Part shown: positions 32,868 through 43,392 of the stretch, piece by piece
How the letters are laid out: the number at the start of each line of letters is the position of its first letter
Numbering within the stretch: the stretch's first letter is position 1
NCBI RefSeq assembly: GCF_022808915.1
Contig: NZ_JAKZFS010000001.1
Coordinates: 620,001-684,000 of the forward strand
Direction of reading: 5' to 3'
DNA: 64,000 bases
Origin: Fundidesulfovibrio terrae
Lineage (GTDB): Bacteria; Desulfobacterota; Desulfovibrionia; Desulfovibrionales; Desulfovibrionaceae
Program-made: the position numbers and the translations under genes
Notes under the pieces: generated by a model
The model's database searches: none
What the model was told of the DNA's origin: nothing
Seen by the model: the letters and a program-made list of their open reading frames with translations, nothing else

Positions 32868-33758
32868 TTATTTCTCTTCCAGCGGCATGTTGATCTCGGT
32901 CAGAAGCTCTGCCGGCGCGGTGGTGCACGGGTCGTTCAGGTACACCTCGTAGCCGGGCCGCACGGCCGGCTCCCGCCCGGACTGGGGCAACCACACCCCG
33001 TAGAACCACATGTAGGTCTTTTCCAGCTCTTCGTAGGGCCCCTTGTGAACCACCGTGGCATACTCGCCGCCCGGCAGCTCCGTGACCACGACTTCCCCCT
33101 CGCCGTCCACGTCCGGCCCCACGGTGACGCAGGCGTCGTAGCGCAGAAGCTCCGGCGCGGTGGTGTTGGGGTTGTCGTAGCCGACCCCGATGAAGCGGGT
33201 GCTCGGGCCGAAAAGCCCCTTGGGTCCGGCCCAAGCCATCATCTTGCCCCAGGCCTCCTTGGCGGACTGGGCATAAGGCCCCACGGCCCGGGTGCAGGCC
33301 ACTCGCAGGGCTTCCTTACGGCTTACGATCACGTCCACGGCGACAGCTCCTTTGAGATTGTGGTTGAGAAAATCCTCGGGGAAGGGGAACAGCTCGGCCA
33401 CGCGCTCCCGGCGGCGCTTTCGGGAATACTCCCGGAACCGGCTGGGCGATTCCCCGTACTGGGCCTTGAAGGCCCTGCTGAATGCCTCGGCCGCATCGTA
33501 TCCGGCCTCCAGTCCCGTTTCTGTGACGCTCGCCCCGGTGAACTCCAGGCGCCATGCGGCCCGGGTCAGGCGAAGGCGGCGGATGTGCGCCCCCACGGTC
33601 TCCCCGGTCATGCCCAGGAAGATGCGGTGGAAATGAAAACGCGAGAACCCGGCGATGCGCGAGAGCCCCTCCAGGGTGAGCTCACCGTCCAGGTTCTCCT
33701 GGATGTGCGAAAGCACCGTGAGCATGCGGCGGCGGTAGCTTTTTTCCGTCTCGGACAT
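32868..33758 (-). CDS. AraC-family regulator with GyrI-like domain
   Basis: 296 aa. N-terminal double helix-turn-helix (about residues 10-110: LEGLSRIAGFSRFHFHRIFLGMTG, then ALRLTRAAWRLEF-type second helix and AFSRAFKAQYGESPSRFREY). C-terminal GyrI-like/SRPBCC-type ligand-binding domain (about 140-296) as in Rob, SbmC and BmrR-like proteins that bind small organic cations. Probably controls efflux or drug response. It is divergent from the CDF efflux gene at 33878, a likely target. Confidence 0.88.
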   Translation of the reverse strand: MSETEKSYRRRMLTVLSHIQENLDGELTLEGLSRIAGFSRFHFHRIFLGMTGETVGAHIRRLRLTRAAWRLEFTGASVTETGLEAGYDAAEAFSRAFKAQYGESPSRFREYSRKRRRERVAELFPFPEDFLNHNLKGAVAVDVIVSRKEALRVACTRAVGPYAQSAKEAWGKMMAWAGPKGLFGPSTRFIGVGYDNPNTTAPELLRYDACVTVGPDVDGEGEVVVTELPGGEYATVVHKGPYEELEKTYMWFYGVWLPQSGREPAVRPGYEVYLNDPCTTAPAELLTEINMPLEEK

Positions 33759-33877
33759 GTTGGGTGTCTAACAGAACCTGTTCGCGGCCGCTTGACATTT
33801 TTTGCGCTGTCCGGAGCAATTATGACAATCAGCTTCACAACTTCACAAAAACCCCTCTGATAGGCTACTGGCCGACG

Positions 33878-35335
33878 ATGCACATCGACAGCCATGAAGC
33901 CGGGAAGGAAAAGCGCGGGGCGGCCATGTCCTCGCTCGTGGCGGCGGTCTTTCTCACCTCCATGAAGCTGGCCGTGGGCCTGTCCACCAACTCCCTGGGC
34001 ATCCTCTCCGAGGCGGCCCATTCGGGCCTGGACCTGGTTGCCGCCGCCGTCACCTATTTCGCGGTGCGCTACTCCTCCGTTCCCGCCGACACCCGCCACC
34101 CCTACGGGCACGGCAAGATGGAGAACCTCTCCGCCCTGGTGGAGACGCTCCTTCTGCTGCTGACCTGCGTCTACATCGTGCGCGAGGCCGTGAACCGGCT
34201 CTTCTACGCCCCCGAGGCTGTGGAGGTCACCTGGTGGAGCTTCGGGGTCATGGCCGTGTCCATCGTCATCGATATTTCACGCTCCCGCATGCTCAAGAGG
34301 ATGGCCGAAAAGCACAACAGCCAGGCCCTGGAGGCCGACGCCCTACACTTCTCCACGGACATCTGGTCCTCGGCGGTGGTCATTCTGGGCCTCGGCTGCG
34401 TCTGGATCGCGCAGATGCTCCCCGTCGGCTCCCCCTGGCGCTCCGTGCTGGAGCGCGCCGACGCCGTGGCCGCGCTTGGCGTGAGCGCCATCGTGGTCTG
34501 GGTGAGCGTGCGCCTGGGGCGCGAGGCCATAGACGTGCTCCTGGACGGCGGTTCGCAGGACATGGTGGATGAGATACGCTCCGCCGTGGAGGACATCCAA
34601 GGGGTGCGTGGCGTGGGGCAGGTTCGGGCCAGGATTTCCGGTCCGTCGGCCTTCGTGGACCTGATCCTGGACATCTCCCGCCATGCGAGCTTCGAGGAGG
34701 CCCACAAGATCGGGGCCCGGGCTGAGGACGCGGTGAAGGAGATTCTTCCCGGCGCGGACGTGGTGGTGCACCTGACGCCCGTTGCCGCCCAGGAGCGCGA
34801 CCTGTTCGAACTGGTGCGCGGGGTGGCCGCCAGGCAGGCCCTGGGGGTTCACGGGCTGCGCGCTCATCAGAGCCCGAGCGGCCTGCACCTGGAGATGCAT
34901 GTGGAGGTGCCGGACGGCTTAAGCCTGGCCCGGGCGCACGAGCTGGTCACGCAGTTCGAGGACGAAGTGCGCGGGGTGCTCAAGGAGCCCGTGACCATCG
35001 CCAGCCACATCGAGCCCGTGGGCGAGGCCGATCTGGCCAGGGACAACCGGGTGGACCATTCCGAGGACGTGAAGCGCCGGGTGGAGCATCTGGTGGGCAC
35101 AACCGACGGGGTGACGGACTGCCACGGCGTGGCCGTGCACCGGCTGGGGACGAAGTATGCGGTGAGCTTCCACTGCCGCATGGACCCGTCGGTGTCCATC
35201 GGCCACGCCCACGAGATGACGGCCCGCCTGGAGGACATGGTCCGGGCCGCCGTCGAGGACATCGGGCGGGTGGTGATCCACGTGGAGCCCGAGGAGGGCG
35301 CTCCGGCCAGCGGTTATCCTGCGGGCGGGCCGTAG
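33878..35335 (+). CDS. Cation diffusion facilitator with three C-terminal dimerisation-like domains
   Basis: 485 aa. TM core of about 200 residues with the metal motifs SEAAHSGLDL (TM2) and ADALHFSTDIWSS (TM5, HxxxD), and TRHPYGHGKMENL between TM2 and TM3. The cytoplasmic tail is long: three ZT-dimer-like units begin near MVDEIRSAVEDIQGVRGV, ERDLFELVRGVAARQAL and DVKRRVEHLVGTTDGV, each ending HVEP-type beta strands, whereas most CDFs have one. ATG 33878; possible promoter TTGACA near 33792 is weak. Likely exports Zn, Fe or Mn. Confidence 0.88.
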   Translation: MHIDSHEAGKEKRGAAMSSLVAAVFLTSMKLAVGLSTNSLGILSEAAHSGLDLVAAAVTYFAVRYSSVPADTRHPYGHGKMENLSALVETLLLLLTCVYIVREAVNRLFYAPEAVEVTWWSFGVMAVSIVIDISRSRMLKRMAEKHNSQALEADALHFSTDIWSSAVVILGLGCVWIAQMLPVGSPWRSVLERADAVAALGVSAIVVWVSVRLGREAIDVLLDGGSQDMVDEIRSAVEDIQGVRGVGQVRARISGPSAFVDLILDISRHASFEEAHKIGARAEDAVKEILPGADVVVHLTPVAAQERDLFELVRGVAARQALGVHGLRAHQSPSGLHLEMHVEVPDGLSLARAHELVTQFEDEVRGVLKEPVTIASHIEPVGEADLARDNRVDHSEDVKRRVEHLVGTTDGVTDCHGVAVHRLGTKYAVSFHCRMDPSVSIGHAHEMTARLEDMVRAAVEDIGRVVIHVEPEEGAPASGYPAGGP

Positions 35336-35348
35336 GAAATACCCCGGT

Positions 35349-37733
35349 TCAATGCATCGTCCGCACCACGGGCGGCCCGTCCGGCGACTCCCAGGTGGCG
35401 GTGATCGCCCCGGCGTAGGCCGTGGAGAGCGTGGCCGCGCCCGACTGCGCAAGCGTCTGGACCACGTCCGGGGCGGGGAAGCCGAAAGTGTTGCCGCGCC
35501 CGCAACTGATGAGCGCCCATGTGGCCCCCACGCTCCGGTAGAACCCTGGAGCCAGGGCGCTCTTGCTGCCGTGGTGGGGCGTGACCAGCACGTCGGCGGC
35601 CATGTCCCGCCCTGAGCCTCCCAGGGGGATGAGGGCGTCCTTGCCCGCGTCTCCCGGGAGCATCGCCAGCCCCCGCCCGTGCCAGACCACCCGCAAGACC
35701 AGCGACGCGTCGTTGCCGTTCCTGTGATAGCCCTCGGCGGGGTGCAGCACCTCCAGGAACAGGTCCGGTTGCAGCTCGATGCACTCCCCGGCGCGCCAGG
35801 CGCGGGGCGTGAGCCCGCTTGCGTGAAGCGCCGTGTTGAAATCTTCTGCCTTGGGCAGCTCGCCGTTGCCCGCCAGAAATCCCACCCGGTAAGTGTTCAG
35901 CAGGTAGACGAATCCCCCTGTGTGGTCCCGGTCCGGGTGGGACATGACGATCCCTTCAACCGCAGGCGGCCGTCCCCAGGTGAGCGCGGGCGAGAGGACT
36001 GAGCGCCCCAGGTCGAAGCTTCCGGACAGCGTTCCTCCTCCGTCCACCAGGTAGCGCCGTCCTCCGGGCGCTTCCAGGAGCACCGACTGGCCCTGGCCCA
36101 CGTCCAGCACGGTCAGGCGCACCCGGTCGCTGCTCAAGTCCCAGGCGCGGTACAGCGGCGGCGCAATCAAAAGCGCAAGGCCGAGCGCCAGCCAGGCGGC
36201 GCGGTGCCTGTTCGGGAGGCCGCGTATCCAGGCCAGTCCGCCAAGGAGGACTGCGTACCCCAACACCTCCGGCTGCCAGGGGCGCTGCACCGGAAACACC
36301 GCGAGCCAGCCGCGCGCGTCCATGTACTTGAGGCTTTCGAGCAATATCTCGCAGACCCTGGCCGACCAGGAGAGCAGCGGATCGCCCAGGCCGGGCCACC
36401 AGGTGACCGTGAGCGCCCCCAGGTAGGCCAACGGCTGCGCGGCCCAATCCACCAGGGGGGCCCAGAGCAGGTTCAGGTACAGGTGCGGGCTGGCCTCCCC
36501 GAATACCGAGAACTGGATGGGCAGCACCGAGAGCTGGGCCGCCAGCGTCACCAGCAGCCAGCCGAGCGGGACCACGGCGATACGCCGAGGGCCGGCCTTG
36601 CCGAGCCAGGTGAAAACGGGCTCCGCCAGGGGCAGGAGCAGCACCAGCCCGCACACGGCGGCGGCCGAGAGCTGCAGGCCCACGTCGAAGACGCACAGCG
36701 GGTCCCACGCGAACATGGCCGCCAGGGCGAAGAACAGGCCGTCCAGCAGCACCCGGGGGCGGCCGAGCCAGACCAGCACCCCCCAGGCCGCGAACATGAG
36801 CGCCGCGCGCATGAGCGACGGCTCGAATCGCCCCAGCCACAGGTAGCAGGCCACCAGGGGGAACCCGGCGGCCACGGCCAGCTTGGGCCTGGGCAGGCGC
36901 AGGTACACGCCCGGCCAGGCGAGACCGGCAAGCCAGGCCAGTCCCCAGCCCATGGCCACCACCGCCGCCAGGTTCATGCCGGACACGGCCAAAAGGTGCG
37001 ACAGCGACGCCCGGCGCACCCGGTCCAGGTCGGCCGGGGCGATGGCGAAACGCTCGCCCGTGGTGAGTCCGAGCACCATGCCGCCGGGAGAGCCGCCCCC
37101 CGCGCCGCGCAGGATGGCGTCGCGCAGCCCCGTGCGCCAGCGCTCCAGGGGAGTCGCGTCCGCCTGGGCGGCCACGGCGGCGCCCTTGGCGCCAAGCGAG
37201 AACGCCCGGAAGAACACACCCCGGATGCGCCAGCGCCAGGCCCAATCCGTGCCGCCGGGGTTGTCGAAGCCGCCGGTGGCGTGGGGGCGCGCGGCCACCT
37301 CCACGCGGCTGCCGGGAACGGGCCGGAAGGTCGGGTCCTGCCAGGTCCAGACCAGATCGCCGGGGATGGGGCCCGTCTCGCCCGAGGGGAAGCGGAATTC
37401 GGGGGATTCGAGGAGGACCTCCAGGCGGTTGCCCGGCTTCTCCTCCACGCTCGCGACCTGCCCGGCAAGAACCCCCCTGGGGCGCTGATCGATCCAGGCG
37501 GGAATCTCGGGGGCATGCGGCAGGCGCAGCCAGGCGTAGGCAAAGCCCGTAAGCGCCGCCAGGGCAAAAATAAAAACGCGGGGCGATTTCCGCCCCGCGA
37601 TCAGATTGCAGAGTGCGGCAAGCGATGCCGCGCCAAATCCGGTGAAAGGGTCGTGGATGGCCCAGGCCCCCCCGGCGCAGGCCAGGAACAGAACCTGCCA
37701 GGGCAGGAGCCCGGGGACCTTGGCCGTGGCCAA
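35349..37733 (-). CDS. comEC: ComEC/Rec2-type DNA internalisation protein
   Basis: 794 aa. N-terminal hydrophobic and DUF4131-like part, a Competence domain with about ten TM helices (residues 200-510), and a C-terminal metallo-beta-lactamase domain: SHPDRDHTGGF and VTPHHGSKS with the metal ligands. It forms the inner-membrane channel for transforming DNA. TTG start 1 nt after the murA stop, with AAGGA upstream, so it is coupled to murA. Natural competence is not otherwise shown here. Confidence 0.93.
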   Translation of the reverse strand: MATAKVPGLLPWQVLFLACAGGAWAIHDPFTGFGAASLAALCNLIAGRKSPRVFIFALAALTGFAYAWLRLPHAPEIPAWIDQRPRGVLAGQVASVEEKPGNRLEVLLESPEFRFPSGETGPIPGDLVWTWQDPTFRPVPGSRVEVAARPHATGGFDNPGGTDWAWRWRIRGVFFRAFSLGAKGAAVAAQADATPLERWRTGLRDAILRGAGGGSPGGMVLGLTTGERFAIAPADLDRVRRASLSHLLAVSGMNLAAVVAMGWGLAWLAGLAWPGVYLRLPRPKLAVAAGFPLVACYLWLGRFEPSLMRAALMFAAWGVLVWLGRPRVLLDGLFFALAAMFAWDPLCVFDVGLQLSAAAVCGLVLLLPLAEPVFTWLGKAGPRRIAVVPLGWLLVTLAAQLSVLPIQFSVFGEASPHLYLNLLWAPLVDWAAQPLAYLGALTVTWWPGLGDPLLSWSARVCEILLESLKYMDARGWLAVFPVQRPWQPEVLGYAVLLGGLAWIRGLPNRHRAAWLALGLALLIAPPLYRAWDLSSDRVRLTVLDVGQGQSVLLEAPGGRRYLVDGGGTLSGSFDLGRSVLSPALTWGRPPAVEGIVMSHPDRDHTGGFVYLLNTYRVGFLAGNGELPKAEDFNTALHASGLTPRAWRAGECIELQPDLFLEVLHPAEGYHRNGNDASLVLRVVWHGRGLAMLPGDAGKDALIPLGGSGRDMAADVLVTPHHGSKSALAPGFYRSVGATWALISCGRGNTFGFPAPDVVQTLAQSGAATLSTAYAGAITATWESPDGPPVVRTMH

Positions 37734-37734
37734 C

Positions 37735-38988
<1,254 letters not shown>

Positions 38989-39109
38989 GGGTTTCCTCGG
39001 AAATCGTCGGGATGGCTGTGGCTTCTCTAGCCCGAAGAGGGGCCGGGCTCAAGGGCTGTAAAAGGGTCTTGACCAGGGGGCACAGCTCATGTATTCCTCC
39101 CCGTCCGAC

Positions 39110-39186
39110 GGTGGCTGTAGCTCAGTTGGCAGAGCACCAGGTTGTGGCCCTGGGGGCCGTGGGTTCAAGCCCCATCAGCCACCCCA
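39110..39186 (+). tRNA. tRNA-His (anticodon GTG)
   Basis: Cloverleaf folds: acceptor GTGGCTG / CAGCCAC, D-arm, anticodon stem CCAGG / CCTGG with loop TTGTGGC, T-arm with GGGTTCAAG. It has the extra G at -1 (39110) opposite C73, the tRNA-His identity mark, and an encoded CCA (39184-39186). Confidence 0.97.
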
Positions 39187-39197
39187 TCGTTATCGGC

Positions 39198-39233
39198 AAT
39201 GCCGGGCAGGAAACTGCCCGGCATTTTCAGTTT
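39198..39233 (+). terminator. Terminator after tRNA-His
   Basis: Stem AATGCCGGGCAG / CTGCCCGGCATT with GAAA-like loop, then TTCAGTTT. Confidence 0.9.
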
Positions 39234-39340
39234 GACAGACCCCTGGTCCGCGGTGGAGAGAATGGGGGATTCCGGGTGGATGCCTCCGCCTGGACGACGC
39301 CGCCGGGGCCGGGAACCCCCGGGCACAGGAGGTCGATGCC

Positions 39341-39583
39341 GTGGACAGGCTGGAAATTCTCGCTCGGGCATGGACGGTGGGGGCCAATGTGGACGGTATG
39401 GGCAGGGTGGACGCCATCCGGGCCATACAGCGCGCCGAGGGCTTTGAGGCCTGCTTCGGATGCGGCTGCGCGGATACTTGCGGCCAGGCCGGGTGCGCCT
39501 TCCGGGAAGAATGCGAACCGATCAAGCTCATCGAGGATCCCTGTGAGGTCGTGGCCTGCGACCTGCCCGGACCGGGAAAATGA
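39341..39583 (+). CDS. Small cysteine-rich protein, SAP/HeH-like
   Basis: 80 aa, GTG start with AGGAGG 8 nt upstream. The segment GRVDAIRAIQRAEGF resembles the second helix of SAP/HeH motifs, followed by a cysteine cluster CFGCGCADTCGQAGCAFREEC (8 Cys, broken here as CFGCGC, DTCGQAGC and FREEC) and one later Cys. Metal-binding or redox role likely; I recall similar short SAP-plus-Cys proteins in Desulfovibrio but cannot confirm identity. It follows tRNA-His and an inverted repeat (39584-39619) that may end it. Confidence 0.6.
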   Translation: MDRLEILARAWTVGANVDGMGRVDAIRAIQRAEGFEACFGCGCADTCGQAGCAFREECEPIKLIEDPCEVVACDLPGPGK

Positions 39584-40053
39584 TTTCAAGGCGCTTTTTC
39601 GCTATCCAAACGCCTTGAATCCCTGTAGAAGCCTCTTGCCTTAATCACTGCCACAGGGCGGCGGGAACCTCGCTACTGCCAAACTAGCCCCCGCCGCCCA
39701 TTAACTCTCCAGAATTTCTTCCGAAAAGTTCACGCTGGCCTTGCGCCGAGCACGCCGCGTGGTGCCACCTTGCATGAGGTCGCGTCATGGAATCCTGTTG
39801 TTGCGCTCGATGAAATAACTGGATAATCCTGGTGTGGAATGGACTGGTGCATGCTTGACAAACTGTCTATTCGTTAGATGTTTTATTATGAGGCTGTATC
39901 GGGGCCTTGCGTCGAGGTGGCGCTACCCGGCGAGGGGCGCCGAGAGGGATTAATCATGCGGCGAAAGGGGTTCGTGTCTCCAGGGGCGGAAGGCGGACCC
40001 GGTTTTCGGCAGCGGAACATTTTCGTGAAACCTTGTTGTTTGTGGGGGTGTGC
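39584..40053. other. Intergenic region upstream of chemoreceptor
   Basis: No supported gene. It holds an inverted repeat CAAGGCG / CGCCTTG (39587-39616), a long perfect-arm inverted repeat GGGCGGCGGG / CCCGCCGCCC (39656-39700), and a TTGACA at 39853 with a poor -10 near 39876. The chemoreceptor start codon is GTG 40054. Confidence 0.5.
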
Positions 40054-41889
40054 GTGAACAACGTCCGTGTCGGAGTCCGTCTGGTGACGGCGTTCATCCT
40101 GGTTTCCCTGCTGGCCACCGTGGTGGGCGCCGTGGGTTATTGGGGGCTTAAGTCCACCAACGCCTATCTGGACGCGAGCAACAAGAAGTACGTGCCCGCC
40201 ATCCAGTATCTGGCGGCGGTGCGCTTCAATCTGCGCAATCTCGTGGTGGCCCAGCGCACCCTTCTCATCGACAAGATCACCCCCCAGGAGCGTCAGCGCC
40301 AGAAAGACAACTTCGAGCTTTTCCGCAAGGCCTACGCCGAAGCCAGGGCCAAGTACGAGACCCTCCCCCAGACTCCGCAGGAAAAGGCCGCCTGGGGCGT
40401 GTTCCTCGCCGCCTTGGAGAAAACGCGCGCCATCAACGACCAGGCCATGCAGCTTGTCGGCGAATGGGAAAAGGACATGGCAAACGACGCCCTTTTCCAG
40501 AAGCTCACCGACCTGGCCATGATCCAGACCGCCGCCGCCAACCGGGAGCTGAACGACGCCATCGCCAAGGTGATGGAGATAAACGTCCAGAACGCCCGCA
40601 ACGATTCCCTCTCGGCCGACAAGGAGGCGGGCGTCCTGTCCTGGCTCATGCTGTCGCTGGCCGTGGGCACGCCCGTGGCGTCCATCCTGATCGGGCTGTG
40701 GGTGACGCGCTCCATCGTGTCGCCGCTCAAGAAGAACATGGCTTTCTCCGAGGCCGTCGCGGGAGGCGATCTGGACGCCGTGCTGGACGTCTCCTGCAAG
40801 GATGAGACAGGCAAGCTGGCCGACGGGTTGCGCTTCATGGTGAAGACCCTCAAGGAGAAGATCGCCGAGGCCGACGCCAAGAGCGCCCAGGCCGCGCGGG
40901 AGGCGGAAAACGCCCGCGTCGCCATGGCCGAGGCCGAGGCGGCCAAGGAGCAGGCCGAGGCCGCCAAGCGCGAGGGCATGCTCCAGGCCGCCGGGCAACT
41001 GGAGGGCGTGGTGGAGATCGTCACCTCCGCCTCGGAGGAGCTTTCGGCCCAGGTGGAGCAGTCCAGTCGGGGCTCGGAGAGCCAGGCCCAGCGCATCGGA
41101 GAAACCGCCACGGCAATGGAGCAGATGAACGCCACCGTCCTGGAGGTGGCCAAGAGCGCCTCCCAGGCCGCGAGCACCTCGGCCAGGGCCGGTGAGAAGG
41201 CCGATGAAGGGGCCAGGATCGTGGGCCGGGTGGTGGAGGGCATCGGAGAGGTGCAGCGCCAGGCCTTGGCCCTCAAGGGAGGCATGACGGAACTCGGCGT
41301 CCAGGCAGAGGGCATCGGCCGGGTCATGAACGTCATCTCCGACATCGCGGACCAGACCAACCTGCTGGCCCTGAACGCCGCCATCGAGGCCGCCCGGGCC
41401 GGAGAGGCCGGGCGCGGCTTCGCCGTGGTGGCCGACGAGGTGCGGAAGCTGGCCGAGAAGACCATGACCGCCACCAAGGAAGTGGGCGACGCCATCGGCG
41501 GCATCCAGACGGGCACCCGGCGCAACATCGACAACGTGGACCAGGCCGCTGTGAAGATCGACGAAGCCACGGCCCTGGCGGGCGAGTCCGGCGAGGCCCT
41601 GCGCGAGATCGTCGCCCTGGTGGAGACCACCGCCGACCAGGTGCGCTCCATCGCCGCGGCCAGCGAGGAGCAGTCCGCCGCCAGCGAGGAGATCAACCGC
41701 TCCATCGAGGAGATCAGCCGGATTTCAACCGAGACCTCGGAGGGAATGCGCCAGTCCGCGACGGCCGTGGCCGAACTGGCCGACCAGTCCCAGGTGCTCA
41801 AGGGGCTCATCGAGGAAATGCAGTCCGACGGAGGCGCAGGGGCGAGCCTGCCCGCCGGGCGGCGCAAGCCCCGCGCCATCGGGCGTTAG
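40054..41889 (+). CDS. Methyl-accepting chemoreceptor with 4-helix-bundle sensor
   Basis: 611 aa, GTG start ([14 protein letters not shown]). TM1 at about 8-28, a helical periplasmic domain to about 190 (4HB_MCP type), TM2 at about 192-215, HAMP, then a long cytoplasmic helix with the canonical tip [20 protein letters not shown] and [17 protein letters not shown]. This is an ordinary chemotaxis receptor, unlike the WspA-like pair at the start of the window. No C-terminal pentapeptide. Ends with a strong terminator. Confidence 0.93.
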   Translation: MNNVRVGVRLVTAFILVSLLATVVGAVGYWGLKSTNAYLDASNKKYVPAIQYLAAVRFNLRNLVVAQRTLLIDKITPQERQRQKDNFELFRKAYAEARAKYETLPQTPQEKAAWGVFLAALEKTRAINDQAMQLVGEWEKDMANDALFQKLTDLAMIQTAAANRELNDAIAKVMEINVQNARNDSLSADKEAGVLSWLMLSLAVGTPVASILIGLWVTRSIVSPLKKNMAFSEAVAGGDLDAVLDVSCKDETGKLADGLRFMVKTLKEKIAEADAKSAQAAREAENARVAMAEAEAAKEQAEAAKREGMLQAAGQLEGVVEIVTSASEELSAQVEQSSRGSESQAQRIGETATAMEQMNATVLEVAKSASQAASTSARAGEKADEGARIVGRVVEGIGEVQRQALALKGGMTELGVQAEGIGRVMNVISDIADQTNLLALNAAIEAARAGEAGRGFAVVADEVRKLAEKTMTATKEVGDAIGGIQTGTRRNIDNVDQAAVKIDEATALAGESGEALREIVALVETTADQVRSIAAASEEQSAASEEINRSIEEISRISTETSEGMRQSATAVAELADQSQVLKGLIEEMQSDGGAGASLPAGRRKPRAIGR

Positions 41890-41923
41890 TCCGCAGCCCG
41901 CGCGCCGTCATCCCGTTGACCAT

Positions 41924-41951
41924 CGGCGGCCCCTCCGGGGGCCGTTTTTTT
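41924..41951 (+). terminator. Terminator after chemoreceptor
   Basis: CGGCGGCCCCT / GGGGGCCG stem followed by TTTTTTT. Confidence 0.93.
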
Positions 41952-42018
41952 GTCGCTGCCCGGCCCCGGGAGCCGTGCGGGCGTGGTATTTCGGACCAAC
42001 CTGGGTTAGAAGCGCAGC

Positions 42019-43386
42019 ATGCGCCCCATCACCACCTCCGTTTTCGAACTTTTCAAGATCGGCCCCGGCCCTTCCAGCTCCCACACCATCGGCCCCATGC
42101 TGGCCGCCCGCGAATTCGTGGACCAGGCCGGGCAGCTGCCCCCGGCCGTGCTCGACCAGGTGCGCGCCGTCGAGGTCCGCCTGTTCGGGTCCCTGGCCGC
42201 CACGGGCCGCGGGCACGGCACGGTGCGCGCCGTTCTGGCGGGGCTCCTGGGGCACCGCCCCGAGAGCTGCCCGCCGGACATCCTGGACTCCATGGCCGGA
42301 TTCGAGGCCGGGACGGTGCGCCTGGGCGGGCGCGACGTGCCCATATCCGAGGCCACGGTGGTCTTCGACCTGTTCGACCTGCCGGATCGCCACCCCAACA
42401 CCATCCGGTTCAGCCTCAAGGGCGAATCCGGAGACATCCTCCTCGAACGGGAAGCCTATTCCGTTGGCGGTGGGTTCATCGAGTGGAAGGACGACGTTCC
42501 GGCCGAGCGGCCCGCTCCGGCGCATCCCTTCTCCACCATGGCGGAGCTGCTTGACGTGATCGATTCCACGGGGCTTTCCCTGCCCGAGGTGATGCTGGAC
42601 AACGAGGCCGCGCTGACCGGGCTTACGCGCCAGGAGATCGGCGCGAAGCTCGAGCACGTCATGCGGGTCATGGAGGATTCCGTGGAGCGCGGGTTGGAGG
42701 CCGAGGGGCCGCTGCCCGGGCCGCTGGGGCTTCACCGCAAGGCTCACGCTCTGTTCGAGCGCTACCGCCAGGACCCCCAGATGCAGGACCGCCCCATCCT
42801 GGCCCTGTGCGCCTGCGCCTTCGCGGCGGCCGAGGAGAACGCCTCGGGGCACACCATCGTCACCGCGCCCACGGCCGGGGCGTCGGGAGTGCTTCCGGCG
42901 GTCCTCTACGTCACCAAGAACCTGCGCCCCACGGCCGGGGTGTTCCGCAAGGTGCTGCGCGAGGCCTTGCTGGCCTCGGCTGTGGTGGGGATGCTGGCCA
43001 AGCACAACGCCTCGGTGAGCGGGGCGGAGGTAGGCTGCCAGGGCGAGGTGGGGGTGGCGTCGGCCATGGCGGCGGCTTTCCTGGCCCAGGTGTACGGCCA
43101 TCCCGCCTGGGTCATCGAGAACGCGGCCGAGACGGCCCTGGAGCACCACCTGGGCCTCACTTGCGACCCGGTGCAGGGCTACGTGCAGATCCCCTGCATC
43201 GAGCGCAACGCCATGGGCGCGGTGAAGGCGTTCGCCGCTTACCAGATCGCGGCGGCCGAGGTGCCGGGCCACCATATGGTGGGCCTGGACCAGGCCATGA
43301 AGGCCATGGCCGAGACCGGCCGGGACATGTGCGCCAAATACCGCGAGACCGCCCAGGGCGGGCTCGCGGCCATCGTGCGCTGCTGA
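42019..43386 (+). CDS. sdaA: L-serine ammonia-lyase, Fe-S, single chain
   Basis: 455 aa, full single-polypeptide length. FKIGPGPSSSHTIGPMLAA (beta domain), then alpha domain with the cluster cysteines in EVGCQGEVGVASAMAA and GLTCDPVQGYVQIPCIERNAMG. It deaminates L-serine to pyruvate with a catalytic [4Fe-4S]. ATG 42019. Monocistronic. Confidence 0.96.
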   Translation: MRPITTSVFELFKIGPGPSSSHTIGPMLAAREFVDQAGQLPPAVLDQVRAVEVRLFGSLAATGRGHGTVRAVLAGLLGHRPESCPPDILDSMAGFEAGTVRLGGRDVPISEATVVFDLFDLPDRHPNTIRFSLKGESGDILLEREAYSVGGGFIEWKDDVPAERPAPAHPFSTMAELLDVIDSTGLSLPEVMLDNEAALTGLTRQEIGAKLEHVMRVMEDSVERGLEAEGPLPGPLGLHRKAHALFERYRQDPQMQDRPILALCACAFAAAEENASGHTIVTAPTAGASGVLPAVLYVTKNLRPTAGVFRKVLREALLASAVVGMLAKHNASVSGAEVGCQGEVGVASAMAAAFLAQVYGHPAWVIENAAETALEHHLGLTCDPVQGYVQIPCIERNAMGAVKAFAAYQIAAAEVPGHHMVGLDQAMKAMAETGRDMCAKYRETAQGGLAAIVRC

Positions 43387-43392
43387 TCGCCT

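Noticed and set aside
40332-41879. 515-codon minus-strand frame
   Set aside because: Antisense to the chemoreceptor; high Ser/Arg from complement of Ala/Glu codons.
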